A DNA stretch of 15,099 bases. Origin: GWB1-54-5 sp035290085 (lineage in GTDB: Bacteria > Patescibacteriota > Gracilibacteria > Peribacterales > Peribacteraceae). The notes beneath the pieces were generated by a model, which saw only the letters and a program-made list of their open reading frames with translations, made no database searches and was not told the origin of the DNA. The stretch lies in NCBI GenBank assembly GCA_035290085.1, contig DATDVK010000070.1:1-15099 (forward strand), given 5' to 3'. Shown in pieces: positions 1 to 7,700 of this stretch (positions are counted from its first letter, which is position 1; each line of letters begins with the position of its first letter). The translations under genes were made by a program, and so were the position numbers.

Positions 1-56
1 AGCCCAAAGGGCGAAGGGGGAAGGCACCCGCAGGATAGAAGACGCTGCAGACGCAC

Positions 57-116
57 GGCCGCAGCACCAGAATACGGTGCACGGCAGGCCGCAGCACCAG
101 AATACGGTGCACGGCA
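57..116 (+). repeat. 30-base tandem repeat, two copies, in frame
   Basis: Two identical adjacent 30-base units (57-86 and 87-116) begin ggccgcagcaccag and end gtgcacggca; the first four bases of a third unit follow at 117-120. The unit length is a multiple of three. In the frame of the downstream gene each unit encodes a ten-residue RPQHQNTVHG-like block. No stop lies in this frame from base 2 onward, so the repeat is probably within coding sequence and not only upstream of it. Confidence 0.85.
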
Positions 117-1078
117 GGCCTCAGGCAGAGGTGGACACAGAAAGCAGGCGCGGATTCCTGCGGAACGTCTTTGCTGGTGCAGGTGCAGGAGCAGCCATGA
201 CCTACGCGTACGGGCGTCCTGCAGAAGCGGCAGCGTCTGAAGTCACGGAACTCGCCGCAGATGACCCCAATGCTCCGGAAGTGGAGTCTTCCCTCGTGAC
301 AGAAGGAAGCTTAGATAAGCTCCGGCTCGCAGAGCAGGTAGCAAAGATGATTGAGAGCGGAGCTATTACTCCCACCTACGTTGGAGGAACACGCGAAACT
401 CTGGCCGGTGCAGGAGTGCTGGCAGTAGCAGCAAGTGAGAAAGGAGAGAAGCCGGTGCAGGGAACCAGGAGAGGTTTCCTTGGGAAAGTTGCAGGACTCC
501 TCGGTGGCACCATTCTCGTAAGCGCTCCTGAATTCGCGAGAGCACAGGAACTGGCACTTGTAACGTATAATATTAATTCGAATGAGAGGGCTGGAAGCAT
601 TTTTTCCAAGGAGGAGGCGAAGAGAATAAGAGCAGAAGAGGGACTTAGGGGAAGGAAAATAACTCTTGAAGAATTTACCCGTATGGCTTCCTGTGAATCC
701 CCTCGGGGTGCCCGCCTCTGGGCGCAGCATGAAGAATTTGTGAGATACAACAAAGAGGTTATGGCGAGAAAGAGAGCCAGAGGGGAGAAAGGTATGGATG
801 GGATCAAGACTTCTCCCGTCGCTCCTCTCCCGGGTTGGTACCACAAAGCAAGTAAAGTTCCCGGCAGCGATGTAGCACATTCCTTCTTCAGGCTGAGAAA
901 CCAGGTACTTGTTCCTGACGGCAATGGAGGGCATAGGAAGGTATACAAGCACTACGGCGTTCTTCAGGTATTAGACAGTGATACAAGGCAGCCACACTGC
1001 CTCTTCTGGGCAGGACATTTAGGTGAAAACAGGGAGGCAGCAGAAGAGGCAATGGAGAAACAGCGTGGTGAGTATTAA
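77..1078 (+). CDS. Protein with two twin-arginine (Tat-like) motifs, function unknown, 5' end uncertain
   Basis: I do not recognise the family. Taking the GTG at 77 as residue 1 gives 333 residues. The frame is open to the left edge, so the true start may lie outside the window; GTG 107 and GTG 131 are internal alternatives. No start has a clear Shine-Dalgarno. Residues 23-28 read SRRGFL followed by a weakly hydrophobic Ala/Gly stretch and an AEAAA site. Residues 130-135 read TRRGFL followed by a more hydrophobic stretch (about 137-152) and a plausible FARA-Q cleavage site. Both match the Tat consensus S/T-R-R-x-F-L. The C-terminal half (about 185-333) is charged and soluble, with scattered Trp/Tyr/His and two Cys (residues near 210 and 310). 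It has no motif I can name. Its base composition is more AT-rich than the N-terminal part. A Tat-exported protein, possibly membrane-tethered, is the best inference. Confidence 0.6.
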   Translation: MHGRPQHQNTVHGRPQAEVDTESRRGFLRNVFAGAGAGAAMTYAYGRPAEAAASEVTELAADDPNAPEVESSLVTEGSLDKLRLAEQVAKMIESGAITPTYVGGTRETLAGAGVLAVAASEKGEKPVQGTRRGFLGKVAGLLGGTILVSAPEFARAQELALVTYNINSNERAGSIFSKEEAKRIRAEEGLRGRKITLEEFTRMASCESPRGARLWAQHEEFVRYNKEVMARKRARGEKGMDGIKTSPVAPLPGWYHKASKVPGSDVAHSFFRLRNQVLVPDGNGGHRKVYKHYGVLQVLDSDTRQPHCLFWAGHLGENREAAEEAMEKQRGEY

Positions 1079-1101
1079 ACAGTGCACAGGAGTGTAGATT
1101 C

Positions 1102-1110
1102 TGGTATAAT
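1102..1110 (+). promoter_or_regulatory. Extended -10 promoter, predicted leaderless start
   Basis: TGGTATAAT is a perfect extended -10 (TG, one base, TATAAT at 1105-1110). The expected transcription start is 7 bases beyond the last T, at about 1117, which is the A of the next gene's ATG. No convincing -35 box is seen 17 bases upstream, as is common with extended -10 promoters. The mRNA would have no 5' leader, and no Shine-Dalgarno precedes the ATG. Confidence 0.7.
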
Positions 1111-1116
1111 AATCAG

Positions 1117-2805
1117 ATGCCTTTTGGACAACCACAAAATCAGGAATTAGGACCTACTGGAGGAGAAAATGAACCCTCTATTGAAGGGCAAACATCTGTC
1201 TGGAATCAAACAAATACTCGCGTTAGAAATATTGAGGATGTCATTCCAGGCATCCAGACTGGTGGGATGGGTTCTTCTCTAACAGGAGAACGCCCCCAGG
1301 AGACTACAAAGGAAGACTTAGTAATGAATCGATTTCGCAAAAAGTACACGAAAAAACAGAGTGAACCTAGAGACTTTGTGGCAGCCGAAGAAACAGACAA
1401 CGAACCTCCAAAGAAAAAACAGGCCAAAGTAATTCAGGAGGTAATCAATGAGGATAGAACTGCAGCCACAAATAAAATTAGCGGTGCGCAACAAACGGAT
1501 TCTCAGGAGGAAGTTCAGCGCAAAGAAGAGAAATTCCAGAGGGCTCTCGAGCGCCTGAAAGAGGAATTGGGGCTGGATCCCAACAAAGATCCTCTCCCTC
1601 AGTTAAGCGATAAGCTGAAAGAGGACAAAGTGAATAACACCACCCAAAACAGAGACAAAATCAGGAGTATTTTGCATGTTGGTTTTGAGAGCTATTCAGA
1701 ACAGGAAATCGATGAGATTCTGGCGAGATTTGAGAACGAAGAAACTCAGCAGTTCATTGAATCAGTACGCGTAGGCGAGTGGATGTTGAGAATGAATAAC
1801 GATGACTCCACTCTCTTCGGAGATTTGATGCAGGCGAAGGATATGAATGTCTTCATAAATGAGCATCAGCAGGAATCGGCAGTTCTCCGTGCATTCATCC
1901 AAGACCAACAGCGCGTTGACGAACTGAATGAAGAGTATCAGGAGGTAGTGCAGCTAAAGCAGACCGAGCCAACCCTCTATAAAACAATTCCCAATGCTCT
2001 GAGAGTCGCCACCGCAGCCCTCCTTGCAAAATCCGGCGTCAGTGCAGACGTCTTAAACCAGCTCCCGCCGGCAGGAGTAGCGGCCGTGGAGAATGTGGTG
2101 AAAGAAGGCGGTACCAGAGTGGTCGGAGCCATGCTCGCAAACGGCGTCTCCGTGAATGACGAAGAATTCAGAGGGCGGATCTCCGGGCAGAACGTCCTCC
2201 TCGACTTCACGGACCAGAACCTCTACCTCACTGGGGAAAACGCGGCGGACAGAGCGAACCAGTACTTATACCCCATAGACCCGCCCACTCCCGCAGGGTT
2301 TGAGAAAATTCTCATCCACTCCGTGGGGGAGCAGAACCGCATGCCGTTCATCGCGAATCATAACGAGCAGGCGCAGGCCATGTGGGAGCGCATGGTGGGA
2401 GACCCCGGAGACGAGAGTCTCCCGGAGGAAGGGAACATCAACCGGTTCAGGAACTTTCTCGTGCTGCTCATCGGCGAAGGCAACCCTGACGAGAGCGGGG
2501 AGGGCAAGCGGCTGGAGAAACTGGGCATCCTCACCAAGGGGACAAGCACGGTGAACCGCTCCCGCGTGGATCTCTTCATCCAGGCCCTGGAAAAGTTCGT
2601 GCCGAGCGGCCTCGTGATGCACGAGGGCGACAGCACGGCGACATCGGGCTCAGAGAGCCCCAGCTTCGACTATGAAGATGCACTCACGCTTGCAACCCTA
2701 TGGGACAAAGACAACAGGCGCATGCCGGAGAGCATCAACGAACTCAAGGACCTGACGAAACGCAGGCAGGAGGGCGAGGACGTCACGAGCAGGAAGTTCG
2801 TGTAA
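1117..2805 (+). CDS. Hydrophilic cysteine-free protein of unknown function
   Basis: 562 residues; I do not recognise a family. No signal peptide or convincing membrane segment is visible and there is no cysteine, so a soluble cytoplasmic protein is most likely. The first about 130 residues are polar and low-complexity with basic clusters (about 72-80 and 98-104). A short charged helix that could form a coiled coil lies at about 128-152. From about 180 the sequence looks folded and helical (for example an Asp/Glu-rich helix at 195-215 and an Ala/Val-rich stretch at 293-345). The first 860 bases are clearly lower in GC than the rest: the line at 1441-1500 has 25 G/C of 60, the line at 2521-2580 has 37 of 60. 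This suggests a mosaic or a disordered N-terminal extension under different constraint. ATG at 1117 fits the extended -10 immediately upstream. It could be a CPR-lineage protein without characterised relatives. Confidence 0.75.
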   Translation: MPFGQPQNQELGPTGGENEPSIEGQTSVWNQTNTRVRNIEDVIPGIQTGGMGSSLTGERPQETTKEDLVMNRFRKKYTKKQSEPRDFVAAEETDNEPPKKKQAKVIQEVINEDRTAATNKISGAQQTDSQEEVQRKEEKFQRALERLKEELGLDPNKDPLPQLSDKLKEDKVNNTTQNRDKIRSILHVGFESYSEQEIDEILARFENEETQQFIESVRVGEWMLRMNNDDSTLFGDLMQAKDMNVFINEHQQESAVLRAFIQDQQRVDELNEEYQEVVQLKQTEPTLYKTIPNALRVATAALLAKSGVSADVLNQLPPAGVAAVENVVKEGGTRVVGAMLANGVSVNDEEFRGRISGQNVLLDFTDQNLYLTGENAADRANQYLYPIDPPTPAGFEKILIHSVGEQNRMPFIANHNEQAQAMWERMVGDPGDESLPEEGNINRFRNFLVLLIGEGNPDESGEGKRLEKLGILTKGTSTVNRSRVDLFIQALEKFVPSGLVMHEGDSTATSGSESPSFDYEDALTLATLWDKDNRRMPESINELKDLTKRRQEGEDVTSRKFV

Positions 2806-3123
2806 CACTCGTACTCCATCTCCCATTGGGAGAGGGTTAGGGAGAGGGGTGCAGAACCCCCTCCCCTTGAGTCCCCTCCCGCCCCACTTCGCCAAGGCTT
2901 CGAGGGGTAAACCGGGAGGGGAAGTTCTTGTTCGCCCTTGATGCAATGCTCCCGGTGCTACACGTTCAGCGGTTTCTACATGAAAGGCCTCGAACCATGA
3001 CGCTATGTTCCCGTGCACATCGTCACTCGCACTTCGACTATGGTTTGGCAAGCTCACCACAGCAGCTCGGGATGACGTACTTACCATAGCTCAGGATGAC
3101 GTGCTTTCGTTTAGCCCGAGCTT
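2806..3123. repeat. Intergenic region rich in palindromes and short repeats
   Basis: No gene is supported here. At 2819-2833 tctccc/gggaga form a hairpin with loop att, running into gagggttagggagagggg. At 2846-2860 ggggt and acccc can pair. At 2873-2881 and 2913-2921 cccctcccg and cgggagggg form a perfect 9-base inverted repeat, with a nested cccc/gggg pair (2882-2885, 2904-2907) around cttcgccaaggcttcga. At 3065-3078 and 3089-3102 the 14-mer gctcgggatgacgt recurs with one change, 24 bases apart. The gagaggg-ttaggg and cttcgccaaggcttcg words resemble intergenic repeats I recall from many bacterial genomes; that resemblance is from memory, not a search. The first hairpins could also end transcription of the upstream gene. 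Confidence 0.6.
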
Positions 3124-3152
3124 TTGATAAAAAGCATAAAATATGTTATAAT
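3124..3152 (+). promoter_or_regulatory. Sigma70-type promoter for the DUF4015 gene
   Basis: TTGATA at 3124-3129, a 17-base spacer, and TATAAT at 3147-3152 preceded by TG and one base (3144-3146), so the -10 is also extended. The expected start of transcription is near 3159, giving a leader of about 20 bases before the ATG at 3179. No Shine-Dalgarno is present in that leader. Confidence 0.8.
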
Positions 3153-3178
3153 AACCCTTAGAGAATCTCTACACAAAA

Positions 3179-4654
3179 ATGGGGTACAAACCCGAAAATA
3201 CCATTCACAACCTCCGGTCTGAGATGCACGCGGAACTGCTCGCAGAGAGCGCCATGCCTGTGTACGGATTCTGGCAAGAAATTGCTACGGGCCTCTTCAT
3301 TTTGGCGTGCATAGCGACGGGAGCAGTGGCCGCAGTTTCACGTACGGAGCTGGCACTCCCCTCCCCCCAGGAACAGATGCATGCGGCGGCACCGGCAGGA
3401 ATGACGGAAGACGAGAAAGATATCGACGATACGGAGGTTCAGAGTTTCCTCTGTGAAGAATTTTGTACGCAGCATGTGGAAGTGTTTGCGGCGTTCTGCG
3501 CGGAAGCGTGCCCTAAAGAAGAGCAAACGACAGAAATAGAACAAAAAGAAACAGAGCAGGAAATCCCGGAGAGCGTGCGCGTCCGGGAAGAAACCATTCC
3601 GTCGTCAGTACCGGAAGTGCAGCAGGAGGAGATCGACCTCTTCATCGACAACAGTCCTCCCGTACCAGAAACATTCAAGAGGCAGCCTCATAACCAACGG
3701 GGGGTGTACCTCACGTCCGGGAGCTCGGGCAGGGAAACGAAGCGGAAAGACACGTTCGCTTCGCTCACTTCTTCTCATGGCAATGCGTTCGTGTTCGATG
3801 TGAAGGGATCCTCCGTGTACTTCGGGAGCAACGCCCCTCTCGCACAGGAAATGGGCACAGTGCGCCCGGTGTATGATCTCCCGGCGATCATCCAGGAAGC
3901 GAAGAACAACGGGCTCTACACCATCGCACGCTTCATTGTTGCCAAAGACTCCTCTCTCGCGGCACGCAAGCCCGAGACGCAGATCAAGAACGTGTACACA
4001 GGCAAAGGACTGGGCGCCGTGTGGGTGATCCCGGGGCACGAGACGGTGCTTGCGTACAACAGGGAAATCCTAAGGGATGTGATCGCATCGGGCGTGGACG
4101 AAGTCAACTTCGACTACATCCGGTACCCCACGGAGTACCCTCTGCGCTCTGTAGGTCTCTCGGGTGCGGAGAAGGCGGATCAGATAGAGAAATTCCTGAC
4201 GATGGCGCGGGAGACCGTGGCAGAACTGGGAACAGACACAAAGATCGGCATTTCCACCTACGCCATTCTCGGCTGGAACTTCCCCGTGAACTTCGAACCG
4301 CTGGGGCAGGACATCGCGCGGTTCGCCCCTCTCGTGGATGTCATTTCCCCCATGGCGTACCCCTCCACATTCGCGCAGGGGGCATACTACTACCCGTCAA
4401 AGCATCCGGGCAGCCGTATGTACTACCTCGTGTACCGGACGCTCCAGGGATACAAGGAACTTCTGGGAGAGCACTCCTGGAAGCTGCGCCCCTGGATTCA
4501 GGGCTACTACACAAATGAGCAGGATATGCGGGACCAGATGACAGCTGTCTACGATGCCGGTCTCTGCGGGTTCACCGTCTGGAGCGCGCAGAACACGTAT
4601 GGGCCATTCTTCCAGGCACTGCAGAAACTGGAGGTGCCGGAGGGGTGCCTTTGA
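3179..4654 (+). CDS. Membrane-anchored DUF4015-type putative glycoside hydrolase
   Basis: 491 residues. An N-terminal segment (about 34-54, hydrophobic, ending GAVAAVS) is a signal anchor, followed by a polar Glu-rich linker to about 170. The linker holds four cysteines (92, 96, 107, 111) in a CX3C-X10-CX3C arrangement. The domain from about 174 (RGVYLTSGS) to 485 matches the DUF4015 putative glycosyl hydrolase family, a TIM-barrel-like fold. It contains the hallmark GVDEVNFDYIRYP (305-317), with acidic residues on a beta strand, then GISTYA (357-362), SPMAYPS (390-396), PWIQGYY (438-444) and GFTVWSAQN (464-472). Action on a glycan outside the membrane is inferred; the substrate is unknown. 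The ATG is supported by the promoter ending 26 bases upstream. The gene converges on the large LamG/DUF4215 gene across a terminator. TGA is the stop codon. Confidence 0.85.
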   Translation: MGYKPENTIHNLRSEMHAELLAESAMPVYGFWQEIATGLFILACIATGAVAAVSRTELALPSPQEQMHAAAPAGMTEDEKDIDDTEVQSFLCEEFCTQHVEVFAAFCAEACPKEEQTTEIEQKETEQEIPESVRVREETIPSSVPEVQQEEIDLFIDNSPPVPETFKRQPHNQRGVYLTSGSSGRETKRKDTFASLTSSHGNAFVFDVKGSSVYFGSNAPLAQEMGTVRPVYDLPAIIQEAKNNGLYTIARFIVAKDSSLAARKPETQIKNVYTGKGLGAVWVIPGHETVLAYNREILRDVIASGVDEVNFDYIRYPTEYPLRSVGLSGAEKADQIEKFLTMARETVAELGTDTKIGISTYAILGWNFPVNFEPLGQDIARFAPLVDVISPMAYPSTFAQGAYYYPSKHPGSRMYYLVYRTLQGYKELLGEHSWKLRPWIQGYYTNEQDMRDQMTAVYDAGLCGFTVWSAQNTYGPFFQALQKLEVPEGCL

Positions 4655-4688
4655 GTTCTACTACCGACCAATATGCAATAAAAACATC

Positions 4689-4708
4689 ACGGGCATATCT
4701 GCCCGTTT
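4689..4708. terminator. Hairpin terminator between convergent genes
   Basis: ACGGGCA (4689-4695), loop TATC, TGCCCGT (4700-4706) form a perfect 7-base stem. On the plus strand only TTT follows. On the minus strand the stem is followed within four bases by a run of five T (complement of 4679-4684, aataaaaa region), so it may work better for the minus gene that ends at 4738. A 10-base palindrome CGTTGCAACG lies just beside it at 4712-4721. Confidence 0.65.
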
Positions 4709-4737
4709 GCCCGTTGCAACGAGCGAACGAAGTTCCT

Positions 4738-7700
4738 CTATCTTTTCTTCCTCACGTACCCCACACCCGCAGCTGCTCCTGCCGAGATCACCACGAGCAG
4801 AGCGGGCCCCGTGTTCCCTACGGGCGTGTGCTCCGCAGATATCGGGATGATGCTCTGCGCAAGCTGCTGCCTGTACTGCTGCTGCAGTTGTGCCAGGAGC
4901 ATCCACTGATTCAGCTGCGCGGAATCAACCTGAGCGGCCTGTGGGATCGTCGTCTGCTGCTGCATTGGAGCCACGAACGACTGGGCCTGTTCCCGCCCCG
5001 CACTGGACTGGTTGAAGACAATCATCTGAGGCTGCACCTGTGCCTGCGGCTGCGTTACAGGTTCTTGAGGCTGCTCCTGTGGAAAAGGCACCTGAGAAAC
5101 GATGTTCTCCCCGGCAACCTGCGTCTGTGGCAGCGGAACAACAGTAACCGCCTGCATGATGCACACGAGGCTGCAACCGTCGCCATCCAGGAGATTCCCG
5201 TCGTCGCACTGTTCCCGGCCTTCCTTCTTTCCGTTGCCACAGACAGCAAGCCCGAGGATCTTCGGCTCCACTTTGCAGAGCAGGCTGCAGCCGTCCCCGG
5301 AAACCGTGTTACCGTCATCACAGTCTTCCGTCAGTTCCCGCGCGCCATTGCCGCAAACGCTCTGCAGGAGAATGAATCTGCAGTTTTGTCCGCAGTTGTT
5401 GCTACTGTCACAGTCCTCTCCCGTATCTATGGTTCCGTCCCCGCAGGAAGGGAGTGAGCAGTTCTTTCTGCACGCGTTTGGTCTCGTATTGGAATTATCT
5501 GTCCCATCGTCACACTGTTCCCCGGAGTCCATGACCATATCTCCGCAGTACGGATCCGCACAGTCCCTGCGGCAGGCATTCGGAGTGGTATCGGAATTCA
5601 GGGAACCGAAGTCACATTCCTCGCCCTGCTCTACCACACTGTTTCCACAGATTCCCCGAGAAACTTTCCTCTCCTGTGTTCGCTCATGAGGAACATCCTC
5701 CGGGGTTTCCTGAGCCGGTTCGCTCCCGCCACCACCACTCCCCTCTGCCATGCAAAGCATACTGCAGCCATCACCATCCTGCGTATTCCCGTCGTCACAC
5801 TGCTCATTTTCGTCAACAGTGCCATCGCCGCAGAAGCGCTCTTCCATGCAGAACACACTGCACCCGTCTCCACCCAGCATATTGCCGTCATCGCACTCCT
5901 CTCCCGCACCGATTACACCGTTTCCGCAGGCGTTCACCTGCGCCCCCGTGCCCGCACCACCAGCAAAAGTGCACTCTGCAGAACAGGAAGGATCTTCCTC
6001 AGTGAGGTACTGGCACGTACCGAAGAACGAGCAGTCGAATTCGCTCACGCACGGGTCGCCATCCGGCATGCCCCCGCAGGTCTTGTTCCCCTGTCCATCT
6101 TCCTCGCAGGTAAGCGAGATACCGCAGTCAAGGTCCTTCGTACACTGGAGTTCGGAGTCATTGCTGCAGCGACTGCCGTTATCGCAGTCCTCGCCGGTCT
6201 GTACGAGTCCGTCCCCGCACCCCTCCTCCTTGCATGTGCTGCTGCAACCATCGTTACTCTCTCCGTTCCCATCATCACATTCCTCCTGTGGCACCTCGAG
6301 AAGTCCATTGCCACACACAGTCACTACTTCCTCTACCCCGGCCGGGACTATTTCTCCCTCTCCCTCGCATGGAGAGAGGAACAGGCGCTTGCACCCGCCG
6401 ATCACTCGTCCCGTCGTGGCATTAATCTGGGGAATGGAGCAGGCATTGAGGCCGCAGACAGGCTCTTCAAATTGCGGAATGCCGTTCTTCACAGAAACAC
6501 TGGGAGGTTCGCACTCCTCGTATATTTCCGGGGAAACCTCGCCGTCCCCACAGTAGAGCAGCTTGCAGTAGTACGAACAGGGGCCTTCGCCATTGCGGTT
6601 CCCCTCGTCACATTCCTCTTTCTTCTCCGTTTGCAGAATACGATTCCCGCAACCTTCCGGAGGGGGTTCCTTCTGCTCCATTTCTTCCTCCTCTTCATTA
6701 CCGGCAGTAAGGTCAATAATTCCCTTTGTAGACCGTGAGCGACTATTGGAGCCTCCCCCCGCTGTTGTGGCGTTACAGTTAGATGCACAGGTGCCAGTGT
6801 TGGGAGGCTCGCATGTCTCGTTATTGATCGTCTGAATGTTTCCGTCTCCGCAGGCTGCTGCCCTGCAGACGGTGGTGCAAGCATCCGTATTGGCTGCATT
6901 CCCGTCATCACAGGCCTCTCCCGTGTCTGCCACCCCGTCGCCGCAGGAGGCAGAAGCGCAATCTGAACGGCAGGCATTGGCAACTGTATCGGAATTACTC
7001 CCGCCGTTATCACATGCTTCCCCTGCTGCGGTGTTTGCAACACCGTCCCCGCAGACAGGCACAGTGCAATCCGCATCGCAGGCCACAGTAGCTGTGCGTG
7101 CGTCACAGGTCTCGCCAAGATCCACGACTCCATCGCCGCAGCTCGGGAGCTCGCAGGTGCTGCGGCAGGCATTGGAGAGTGTGTCGGAGTTAGCGGCCCC
7201 GTCATCACACTCTTCCCCTTCCTGTAAGACTTCATCTCCGCATGTCGACTCCGTGCAGGAATTCGTGCAGCTGTCCGTATTCACGTTGTTGCCGTCGTCG
7301 CACGATTCCCCCGTATCTTCCACACCATCTCCGCACGATGCGGCTTCGCAGCTGGTACGGCAAGCATTCGCCACAGTGTTTGAATTGCTGTTTCCGGAAT
7401 CGCATTCCTCGCCCGTGTCCACTGCACCGTCCCCGCAGGAAGCGGTGGCGCACGAGGTACGGCAGGCATCGGCAACCGTGTCGGAATTGCTTCCGCCGTT
7501 GTCGCACGCCTCCGGAGATTCCACGCTTCCGTTTCCACAGCTGCACCCTGCGTGCGTATCCGTCCCATCTGCGAGTGCGAGGATCTGTGCTGCCGTCAGG
7601 ACAGAAGTGTAGATGCGCACATCATCCATGCTTCCATCGAAGTAGTGCATTCCATCTGCACCCGCACCGATAACAAGACTGCCGTCGGTTCCACCCGACG

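Noticed and set aside
566..571. TATAAT inside the Tat-motif gene
   Set aside because: It has neither an upstream TG nor a -35 match, and no supported gene starts just downstream.
2698..3087. Minus-strand open frame across the end of the orphan gene and the palindromic gap
   Set aside because: It runs through inverted repeats, has no promoter-like box or recognisable product, and overlaps the end of a supported gene.
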